Source: Comamonadaceae bacterium (lineage in GTDB: Bacteria > Pseudomonadota > Gammaproteobacteria > Burkholderiales > Burkholderiaceae_C). From it: a stretch of DNA of 20,788 nt. Under the pieces are notes generated by a model, which did not search any database, was not told the DNA's origin, and saw only the letters and a program-made list of their open reading frames with translations. The stretch spans positions 1 through 20,788 of the forward strand of contig CANHKH010000014.1 of the NCBI GenBank assembly GCA_947460165.1. Reading direction: 5' to 3'. The position numbers and the translations under genes were made by a program. Shown here in pieces: positions 7,823 to 16,000 of this stretch; the first letter of the stretch is position 1, and every line of letters starts with the position of its first letter.

Positions 7823-7851
7823 TTGCCCTTGTGCCAGAAATTCGGTAAGAT
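7823..7851 (+). promoter_or_regulatory. Candidate sigma-70 promoter for icmF
   Basis: TTGCCC (7823-7828) and TAAGAT (7846-7851) are separated by exactly 17 bases, a reasonable sigma-70 pair on the plus strand. The inverted repeat at 7851-7871 begins at the last base of the -10 element, so a protein bound there would cover the transcription start. Transcription would begin near 7858, about 60 bases before icmF. Confidence 0.5.
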
Positions 7852-7871
7852 TGACGTTTACGTAACGTCAA
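7851..7871. promoter_or_regulatory. ACGT-type inverted repeat, candidate operator of icmF
   Basis: Perfect eight-base arms TTGACGTT (7851-7858) and AACGTCAA (7864-7871) flank TACGT. ACGT occurs three times within 21 bases. Sites of this style resemble, from memory, the operators of LiuR, a MerR-family regulator of branched-chain amino acid and acyl-CoA catabolism in proteobacteria. That would suit a valine-pathway enzyme such as IcmF. The position just after the -10 element suggests repression. The identity of the regulator is inference, and no regulator gene lies in this window. Confidence 0.5.
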
Positions 7872-7873
7872 TC

Positions 7874-7921
7874 ATGACGGCCGCCCTCAGGCGGCTTTTT
7901 TGTGGAAAGCCCCGCCCATGA
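7874..7921 (+). CDS. Possible 15-codon leader ORF before icmF
   Basis: An ATG at 7874 starts the frame MTAALRRLFCGKPRP. Its TGA (7919-7921) overlaps the icmF ATG (7918-7920), an arrangement that permits translational coupling. The terminator-like hairpin at 7880-7895 lies within it. There is no obvious ribosome-binding site, and the ORF may be fortuitous. Only two leucine codons are present, so a classic amino-acid attenuator is not indicated. Confidence 0.25.
   Translation: MTAALRRLFCGKPRP
7880..7901 (+). terminator. GC-rich hairpin with T-run in the icmF leader
   Basis: GCCGCC (7880-7885) pairs with GGCGGC (7890-7895) around a CTCA loop, followed by six T residues (7896-7901). It has the form of an intrinsic terminator. 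It could simply end dusA read-through from upstream. Because it lies downstream of the candidate icmF promoter and 16 bases before the icmF start, it could also attenuate icmF. Confidence 0.6.
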
Positions 7922-10900
7922 CCGACCTGTCCGCCGAGTTCCAAGCCCTGGCCAATTACCGCCCCACGCACAAGGTGCGTTTCGTGACGGCGGCCAGCCT
8001 GTTTGACGGGCATGACGCGGCCATCAACATCATGCGCCGCATCCTCCAAGGCATGGGCGCGGAGGTGATTCACCTGGGCCACAACCGCAGCGTCGACGAG
8101 GTGGTCACGGCGGCCTTGCAAGAAGACGTGCAAGGCATTGCCATCAGCTCTTACCAGGGCGGCCATGTGGAGTACTTCAAGTACATGGTCGATTTGCTCA
8201 AAAGCCGGGGCGGCGAGCACATTCAGGTGTTTGGCGGCGGCGGCGGCGTGATCGTGCCGCCCGAGATCCGCGAGTTGCAGGCCTATGGCGTGACCCGCAT
8301 TTACAGCCCCGAAGACGGCCAGCGCATGGGCCTGGCCGGCATGATTGGCGAGATGGTCATGCGCTGCGACAAAGACCTCACCGCCCATGCACCCACCACC
8401 CTGGCGGCGGTGCAAGGCCACGGCGAGATGAACTGGCGCGCGCTGGCCCAGTTCATCACCGCCCTTGAAAACGGCCAGGCTGACGCGGCCCTGCTGGCGG
8501 CTGTGCGCCAATCCGCACAGAGCGCCAAGGTGCCTGTGCTGGGCATCACGGGCACGGGCGGCGCGGGCAAGTCCTCGCTGACCGACGAGCTGATTCGCCG
8601 CCTGCGCCTGGACCAAAACGACCAGCTGCGCGTGGCCGTGATCTCGATTGACCCCTCGCGCCGCAAAAGCGGCGGCGCGCTCCTGGGCGACCGCATCCGC
8701 ATGAACGCCATCAGCCCCTGGCAGCAAGGCCAGCGCGTGTTCATGCGCTCCTTGGCCACGCGCGACTTTGGCTCAGAGATCAGCCAGGCCCTGCCCGATG
8801 TGGTGGCCGCCTGCAAGGTGGCCGGGTTCGACCTCATCGTGGTCGAGACATCCGGCATTGGCCAGGGCGACGCAGCCATCGTGCCGCATGTGGACGTGCC
8901 CATGTACGTGATGACGCCAGAGTTTGGCGCGGCCAGCCAGCTCGAAAAAATCGACATGCTGGACTTTGCCGAGTTCGTGGCCATCAACAAGTTCGACCGC
9001 AAGGGCTCGCAAGACGCGCTGCGCGATGTGGCCAAGCAAGTGCAGCGCAACAAAGAAGCCTGGACCACGCCCACCGAGCAGATGCCGGTGTTTGGCACCA
9101 TGGCCGCGCGCTTCAATGACGACGGTGTCACAGCCCTCTACCAGGCCCTCAAAGTTCGCCTCGCCGAGCTGGGCCTGGCTTTGCAAGCTGCCCGCCTGCC
9201 CGCCGTGGCCGTGCGCCACAGCACCAACCAAACCCCCATCGTGCCGGCGGCCCGCACGCGCTACCTGGCCGAAATTTCGGACACCGTGCGCGGCTACAAA
9301 AAGCGCGCCCGTGCCCAGGCCAAGCTGGCCCGTGAAATTCAGCAGCTGCGCGAAGCCTCGCGCATGCTGGCCGAGTCCAAGCCGGGCAAGGCCCGCGCCT
9401 CTGAGGCCGCGCTGGATTTGGCCCACGATCGCGAGCAGGTGCTTGACGCCGACGCCCGCAAGCTCTTGCAGCAGTGGCCGGACCTGCAGCAAGCTTACTC
9501 AGCCGACGAGTTGGTGGTGAAAATCCGCGACAAAGAAATCCGCACCGCGCTCACCACCAAGAGCCTGTCAGGCACCGTCATTCGCAAAGTGGCTTTGCCG
9601 CAGTACGACGACCAAGGCGAGACGCTCAAGTGGCTGATGCTCGACAACGTGCCCGGCAGCTACCCCTATACCGCAGGCACCTTTGCCTTCAAACGCGAGG
9701 GCGAAGACCCCACCCGCATGTTTGCCGGCGAGGGCGACCCCTTCCGCACCAACCGCCGCTTCAAGCTGCTCAGCGAAGGCCTGCCGGCCAAACGCCTGTC
9801 CACCGCCTTTGACTCGGTCACGCTTTACGGGAACGATCCCGACCTGCGGCCCGACATTTACGGCAAGGTCGGCAACTCCGGCGTGAGCGTGGCCACGTTG
9901 GACGACATGAAAGTGCTGTACTCCGGCTTTGATTTGTGCCACCCGACCACCTCGGTGTCCATGACCATCAACGGCCCGGCGCCGTCCATCTTGGCCATGT
10001 TCATGAACACGGCCATTGACCAAAACCTCGACAAGTTCAAGGCCGAGAACGGCCGCGAGCCCACCGCCACCGAGGCGGCCAAGGTCCGCGAATGGGTGCT
10101 GGCCAATGTGCGCGGCACGGTGCAGGCCGACATCTTGAAAGAAGACCAAGGCCAAAACACCTGCATCTTCTCGACCGAGTTCTCGCTCAAGGTCATGGGC
10201 GACATTGCCGAGTATTTTGTGAACCACGACGTTCGCAACTTTTACTCGGTGTCCATTTCGGGCTACCACATTGCCGAGGCCGGGGCCAACCCCATCTCGC
10301 AGCTGGCTTTCACGCTGTCCAATGGTTTCACCTTTGTGGAAGCCTACTTGGCGCGGGGCATGCACATCGACGACTTTGCGCCCAACCTGAGCTTTTTCTT
10401 CTCCAACGGCATGGACCCCGAGTACACCGTCATGGGCCGCGTCGCGCGCCGCATTTGGGCCGTGGCCATGAAGGAAAAGTACGGCGCCAACGAGCGTTCC
10501 CAAAAGCTCAAGTACCACATTCAAACCTCGGGCCGCTCGCTGCACGCGCAAGAGATTCAGTTCAACGACATACGCACCACGCTGCAGGCCTTGATTGCCA
10601 TTTACGACAACTGCAACAGCCTGCACACCAACGCCTTTGACGAGGCCATCACCACGCCCACCGAAGACTCGGTGCGCCGCGCCATGGCGATTCAGCTCAT
10701 CATCAACCGCGAATGGGGCCTGGCCAAAAACGAAAACCCCAGCCAAGGCGCCTTCATCATTGAAGAGCTCACCGAGCTGCTGGAAGAAGCTGTGCTCGCC
10801 GAGTTTGAACGCATTGCCGAGCGCGGTGGGGTGCTGGGCGCCATGGAAACCGGCTACCAGCGCGGCCGCATCCAAGACGAGAGCATGCACTACGAAATGC

Positions 10901-11211
10901 TCAAGCACACGGGTGAGCTGCCCATCATTGGCGTGAACACCTTCCGCAACCCTCACGGCGACCAAGTGCAAGACAAGTTGGAGCTGGCCCGCTCCACCGA
11001 AGAAGAAAAGCAAGGCCAGTTGCAGCGCCTGCAGGACTTCCACGCCCTGCACGCCCAAGAAGCGCCGGTGCAGCTGGCGCGCCTGCAAGAGGCGGTGATC
11101 CACAACGCCAATGTGTTCGAGGTGCTGATGGACGCGGTGCGCGTGTGCTCGCTGGGCCAAATCACCAGCGCTTTGTTCGAGGTGGGTGGTCAGTACAGGC
11201 GCAACATGTGA
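7918..11211 (+). CDS. icmF: Fused isobutyryl-CoA mutase IcmF (B12-dependent, with GTPase chaperone domain)
   Basis: The 1097-residue protein interconverts isobutyryl-CoA and n-butyryl-CoA using adenosylcobalamin. The order is a B12-binding domain (about 10-150; DGHDA with the axial ligand His32), a MeaI/MMAA-like GTPase chaperone (about 205-420; P-loop GTGGAGKS at 212-219), a linker, and the mutase barrel plus C-terminal region (about 570-1090). The Phe in RMFAGEG (Phe602) and the Gln in GQNTCIF (Gln746) lie where methylmalonyl-CoA mutase has Tyr and Arg. Their 144-residue spacing equals that of the Phe598/Gln742 pair I recall for Geobacillus IcmF, which supports an unbranched/branched butyryl substrate over methylmalonyl-CoA. 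Start ATG 7918 is chosen over an upstream TTG at 7900; only a weak GGAA precedes it. It probably serves valine and branched acyl-CoA metabolism. Confidence 0.96.
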   Translation: MTDLSAEFQALANYRPTHKVRFVTAASLFDGHDAAINIMRRILQGMGAEVIHLGHNRSVDEVVTAALQEDVQGIAISSYQGGHVEYFKYMVDLLKSRGGEHIQVFGGGGGVIVPPEIRELQAYGVTRIYSPEDGQRMGLAGMIGEMVMRCDKDLTAHAPTTLAAVQGHGEMNWRALAQFITALENGQADAALLAAVRQSAQSAKVPVLGITGTGGAGKSSLTDELIRRLRLDQNDQLRVAVISIDPSRRKSGGALLGDRIRMNAISPWQQGQRVFMRSLATRDFGSEISQALPDVVAACKVAGFDLIVVETSGIGQGDAAIVPHVDVPMYVMTPEFGAASQLEKIDMLDFAEFVAINKFDRKGSQDALRDVAKQVQRNKEAWTTPTEQMPVFGTMAARFNDDGVTALYQALKVRLAELGLALQAARLPAVAVRHSTNQTPIVPAARTRYLAEISDTVRGYKKRARAQAKLAREIQQLREASRMLAESKPGKARASEAALDLAHDREQVLDADARKLLQQWPDLQQAYSADELVVKIRDKEIRTALTTKSLSGTVIRKVALPQYDDQGETLKWLMLDNVPGSYPYTAGTFAFKREGEDPTRMFAGEGDPFRTNRRFKLLSEGLPAKRLSTAFDSVTLYGNDPDLRPDIYGKVGNSGVSVATLDDMKVLYSGFDLCHPTTSVSMTINGPAPSILAMFMNTAIDQNLDKFKAENGREPTATEAAKVREWVLANVRGTVQADILKEDQGQNTCIFSTEFSLKVMGDIAEYFVNHDVRNFYSVSISGYHIAEAGANPISQLAFTLSNGFTFVEAYLARGMHIDDFAPNLSFFFSNGMDPEYTVMGRVARRIWAVAMKEKYGANERSQKLKYHIQTSGRSLHAQEIQFNDIRTTLQALIAIYDNCNSLHTNAFDEAITTPTEDSVRRAMAIQLIINREWGLAKNENPSQGAFIIEELTELLEEAVLAEFERIAERGGVLGAMETGYQRGRIQDESMHYEMLKHTGELPIIGVNTFRNPHGDQVQDKLELARSTEEEKQGQLQRLQDFHALHAQEAPVQLARLQEAVIHNANVFEVLMDAVRVCSLGQITSALFEVGGQYRRNM

Positions 11212-11265
11212 TGCGGGGTGGGACCCTGACGCGGGCTGCTGCCGGCTTCAGGCTTCAAAGGCCGC

Positions 11266-11858
11266 TCACACCAAGTTCCAGGGCAAAGCCAGCACGTCTT
11301 CGCTGATCCAGCGCGCTTGTTCGACGGCGCACAGCATCAGGCCAGGGGCCATGCGCTGGGTCGGATGCGCTTTGCGAAAGGCCTGCAGCCCCAAGGTTTG
11401 CTGGCGCGTGGGCTGGCTGGTGAGTTTGACCTCCACCGGGTAGAGCCAGCCGTTGCGCTCAATGATGCAGTCCACCTCTGCCCCTGTGCTGGCGCGCCAG
11501 TGGTACAGCGCAGATGCACCTCCCAGCAAAGACAGGGTTTTGCGGATTTCGCTGACCATGGCGGTCTCAAACAAGGCGCCAAACAAGGGGTGGGCCCCCA
11601 AGGCTTGGGGGCCAGCCATGGCCGCATGGTGGCAGGCCATGCCCGTGTCGACCAAATAGCCTTTGGGGCTCTTGCTCACCCGCTTGATCTGGTTCACAAA
11701 GTAAGGTGGCCTTGGCTGGCGTCAAACACCACACAGTCCAGCTCAGGGTAGGCCAGCCGCAATAAAGTGGTTTTGCCCACTTGGCACGCACCACTGACCA
11801 CCACTGGAAAGGATGCAAACAGTTTTTGCAGGTGCCCAATGGCATTTCGGGGGTACAT
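11266..11858 (-). pseudogene. Remnant of an AAA-family ATPase with DUF4143 C-terminal domain
   Basis: Two pieces of one protein family lie in different frames. From 11858 to 11694 runs a 54-residue N-terminal piece with the Walker A segment VVVSGACQVGKTTLLRL; families usually have GARQVGKTT, so Arg is replaced by Cys. It stops at TGA 11696-11694. From about 11713 a second frame gives PYFVNQIKRVSKSPKGYLVD and on to the stop at 11266-11268. This is the end of the ATPase and most of a DUF4143 (restriction-endonuclease-like) domain, including the E-V-D and E-V-K nuclease-fold signatures. The complete family is about 380-420 residues; here about 200 remain. The sensor, Walker B and winged-helix parts are gone, so an internal deletion with frameshift is the simplest reading. 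The function of intact members is poorly known. The locus lies just after icmF and is probably a decayed accessory gene. Confidence 0.8.
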
Positions 11859-11980
11859 GACCGTGCATTTTGGTCATGACAAGACTAAATTGCATGGTTG
11901 TTTTTGATCTGCGACGGCCAAAACGCTGGGCCAAGGCGAGTTCTGCATGAAATCTCATGGCCTTGAGCCCAAGCGGGGCG

Positions 11981-12145
11981 TCATCCGCCTTGGTGCGTGC
12001 GTTTGCCCGGGTTCTTTTTGCTGCGGGTGTGGCTGCCACGCTCTTGGCTGACCTTTTGACCTCGCCGCATGTTGGGGCTTGAGCCTGGCGGTGGGATTGG
12101 CTGGGGGGCTCGGCGGTCGGCTTCGACGCGGATGTGGCGGGTCAT
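11981..12145 (-). CDS. Small basic hypothetical protein (54 residues)
   Basis: An ATG at 12145 is preceded on the minus strand by AAGGAA (12156-12151) at five bases, the clearest Shine-Dalgarno in this part of the window. The 54-residue product is highly basic and Pro/Gly/Ser-rich (for example NMRRGQKVSQERGSHTRSKK), with no hydrophobic core. It is therefore probably disordered and, if real, likely to bind nucleic acid or ribosomes. I recognise no family. An overlapping minus-strand frame starting with GTG at 12039 gives a more protein-like sequence but lacks a good ribosome-binding site. The gene lies upstream of the AAA/DUF4143 remnant on the same strand. Confidence 0.4.
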   Translation of the reverse strand: MTRHIRVEADRRAPQPIPPPGSSPNMRRGQKVSQERGSHTRSKKNPGKRTHQGG

Positions 12146-12381
12146 GGTGGTTCCTTGGGTGGAAAGTGATCCATCATCTTGGCGGCTTGGGCAGCGGGGG
12201 CTTGTAGTCATTGGCCTGCAGCTTGTCTTGTCAGAGCTCGCATCCACGCCTGCACCCTGTAGAAGCAAAGCCTGCTGGCGAATTGATGCGTGAGGCCATG
12301 CCTGTGTTGTGGCACGAATCGCTTGCAGGCAAGCTCCTGCAAATACAAAACCCGGCTCTCTGTCAGGGCCGCAACCGACCC
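12146..12381. other. Non-coding stretch between the SDR gene and the small basic ORF
   Basis: No frame here looks like a real gene. It contains one short inverted repeat, TTGCAGG (12323-12329) with CCTGCAA (12336-12342), which lacks a T-run and is not a convincing terminator. A promoter for the small minus-strand ORF at 12145 would have to lie here, but I could not identify one. With the adjoining remnant at 11266-11858, this makes a low-density stretch of over 1.1 kb in an otherwise compact region. Confidence 0.5.
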
Positions 12382-13070
12382 TCACCAAGGCAGCGTTTGG
12401 CCTTGGTAATCCACAAAGCGGCCGTTGTCCTGCGGCCCCAAGCCCTGCAGCACCTGTGCGATCTCAGCCGCCGCCACCTCGGGCGGGCGCACGTTCAGAC
12501 CGTTTTTGCTGAAAGGCTCAGACAGCGGCGTGGCTACTGTGCCCGGGTGCAGGGCCACGATGGCGGCTTCGCGGTTGCGCCTGGCTTGCTCGATGCTGGC
12601 GGTTTTGACCAACTGGTTGAGCGCCGCTTTGGCCGCGCGGTAGCCGTACCAGCCGCCCAGGCCGTTGTCGCCAATGCTGCCCACCTTGGCCGACAAAAAG
12701 ACCGCCGCACAAGGCCCTTGGCGGGGCAGCAGCGGCAAAAAATGTTTCATCACCAAGGCCGGGCCTATGGCGTTGACCCAAAAAACTTCGCTCAGGTAAG
12801 CGGCTTGGAGCTGGGCCCAGCTGCGCTCGGGCTGGCCGGCCTCGCCGTGCAAAAAGCCGGTGGCCACCACCAAGAGGCGCAGCGGGGCATGGGTGCATTG
12901 GGCGGCGGTCCAGGTGGCCGCTTCGGCCAAGCTGGCCTCGTCGGCGTAGTCCATGGCCGGGCTGCTGCGCCTGCCCAGGCTGAGCACCTGGCTGTGCTGG
13001 ACGCTCAGGGCATGGGCCAGTGCGGTGCCCAGCCCGCCCGTGCCCAGCACCAAAGCGGTGGAGGGCGGCA

Positions 13071-13071
<1 letters not shown>
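12382..13071 (-). CDS. Short-chain dehydrogenase/reductase (SDR family, CsgA/C-factor-like)
   Basis: The 229-residue protein is a classical-length SDR oxidoreductase using NAD(P). The nucleotide-binding glycine motif is LGTGGLGTA (about 9-17). The active site has Ser127 in LSAKVGSIGDN and the YxxxK pair Tyr144-Lys148 in WYGYRAAKAAL. The segment after Ser127 and the overall layout resemble C-factor (CsgA)-type SDRs. The substrate is not predictable. Its ATG (13071-13069) overlaps the dbpA TGA as TGATG, so it is translationally coupled to the helicase gene. The C-terminus ends in QGQTLPW just before a non-coding stretch, and no clear terminator follows. Confidence 0.88.
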
Positions 13072-14489
<1,418 letters not shown>

Positions 14490-14510
14490 TGAGGGATTAT
14501 CGGCGCCGGT

Positions 14511-14539
14511 GTGGCAAGGCTTGCTGCTGTGCCTACACT
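14511..14539 (+). promoter_or_regulatory. Weak candidate promoter for gorA
   Basis: GTGGCA (14511-14516) and TACACT (14534-14539) are separated by 17 bases and each match four of six sigma-70 consensus positions. They lie in the 81-base divergent gap between dbpA and gorA, about 30 bases before the gorA start. No OxyR-like site was recognised. Confidence 0.3.
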
Positions 14540-14570
14540 GAGGCCTTGTCACTTGGATGGAGCAGACCCT

Positions 14571-15938
14571 GTGCAGGACTTTGACTTTGATTTGTTCGTG
14601 GTGGGTGGCGGCAGCGGCGGCGTGCGCGCAGCCCGCATGGCCGCCCAACGTGGGGCGCGCGTGGCGCTGGTCGAAGGCGGCGCCATGGGCGGCACCTGTG
14701 TGAACGTGGGTTGCATCCCTAAAAAGCTCTACAGCTACGCGGCGCACTATGGCGAGGCCTTCGCTGAGGCCCAGGGCTTTGGCTGGACCGTGCAGGCGCC
14801 CACCTTCGACTGGTCCACCTTGAAGGCCAACCGCGCCCGCGAGATTGCGCGCCTCAATGGGGTGTATGCGCAATTGCTGCACAACACGGGCGTGCACGTC
14901 ATCGAGGGCTGGGCCCAAGTGACCGGGCCGCATTCGGTGGCGGTCAATGGCCAGGTGCACCAGGCCCGCCATCTTTTGGTGGCCACCGGTGGGCGCCCCG
15001 TGGTGCCCGACATCCCGGGGCGTGAGCATGTGATCACCTCGGATGACATTTTTGACCTGTCGCCCTTTCCCCAGCGCTTGTTGGTGGTGGGCGGTGGCTA
15101 CATTGCTTGCGAGTTTGCGTCCATCTTCAATGGCCTGGGTGCCCAGGTCACGCAGCTGTGCAGGGCTGCTCAGGTGTTGCGCGGCTTTGACGACGAGGTG
15201 CGCGACTTTGTGGCCGCGCAAATGCGCGGCCACGGCGTTGAGCTGCATCTGAACACCGACGTGGCCGCCATCGAGCGCACACCTTCGGGTTTGCAGGTGC
15301 GGCTGGCAGGTGGCGGGCTGATCGAGGCCGACGCCGTGCTCTACGCCACGGGCCGCGCGCCCCGCACGCATGGCCTGGGCCTGGCTGAAGCGGGCGTGTC
15401 GCTGGACGCGCAAGGCGCCGTCTTGGTGGACGAGCACTACCGCAGTTCGGTGCCCTCTATTTATGCAGTGGGCGACGTCACTGCCAAGGTCCAGCTCACC
15501 CCGGTGGCGCTGGGGGAAGCCATGGTGGTGGTGGACCAGCTCTTTGGCCCGGCGGCAGGCCAGCCCGCCCGGCAGATGAGTTACGACTTCATTCCCACCG
15601 CCGTCTTCACCCACCCCAGCATTGGCACCGTGGGCTGGAGCGAGGCGCAAGCCCGCGAGCGCTTTGGCGCCATCCGTGTGTACCGCAGCGAGTTCAAGGC
15701 GCTCAAGCACACGCTGAGCGGCAGCTCAGAGCGCACGCTGATGAAGCTCATCGTTGACGACGCCAGCGACCGCGTGGTGGGCCTGCACATGGTGGGCGCC
15801 GAGGCGGGCGAGATCGTGCAGGGCTTTGCCGTGGCCATGAAGGCCGGCGCCACCAAGGCGGTGTTTGACGCCACCGTGGGCATACACCCCACGGCGGCTG
15901 AAGAGTTTGTGACCCTGCGCGAGATCACGCGGCGCTGA
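14571..15938 (+). CDS. gorA: Glutathione-disulfide reductase
   Basis: The 455-residue cytoplasmic flavoprotein reduces glutathione disulfide with NADPH. FAD binds at GGGSGG near the N-terminus (about 11-16), and the redox-active disulfide is C43-VNVG-C48 in GGTCVNVGCIPKKLY. The NADPH fold has GGGYIACEFASIFNGLG followed by two arginines (LCRAAQVLRGFD), the positions that select NADPH over NADH in E. coli Gor. A second FAD motif is YAVGDVT, and the C-terminal catalytic His-Glu pair is in GIHPTAAEE. The start is taken as GTG 14571: GGAG lies at 14559-14562 and the protein core starts right after it. No ATG is available nearby in frame. The gene is divergent from dbpA and followed by amn after 62 bases. 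Confidence 0.94.
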   Translation: MQDFDFDLFVVGGGSGGVRAARMAAQRGARVALVEGGAMGGTCVNVGCIPKKLYSYAAHYGEAFAEAQGFGWTVQAPTFDWSTLKANRAREIARLNGVYAQLLHNTGVHVIEGWAQVTGPHSVAVNGQVHQARHLLVATGGRPVVPDIPGREHVITSDDIFDLSPFPQRLLVVGGGYIACEFASIFNGLGAQVTQLCRAAQVLRGFDDEVRDFVAAQMRGHGVELHLNTDVAAIERTPSGLQVRLAGGGLIEADAVLYATGRAPRTHGLGLAEAGVSLDAQGAVLVDEHYRSSVPSIYAVGDVTAKVQLTPVALGEAMVVVDQLFGPAAGQPARQMSYDFIPTAVFTHPSIGTVGWSEAQARERFGAIRVYRSEFKALKHTLSGSSERTLMKLIVDDASDRVVGLHMVGAEAGEIVQGFAVAMKAGATKAVFDATVGIHPTAAEEFVTLREITRR

Positions 15939-16000
15939 AGCTCCAAGCACTTTGCCAAGTCGGCCGCCAACTTGTCACGCGAGCTGGCGACAATGGCCCC

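Noticed and set aside
12323..12342. TTGCAGG/CCTGCAA inverted repeat as a terminator for the SDR gene
   Set aside because: Seven-base stem with no T-run on either strand.
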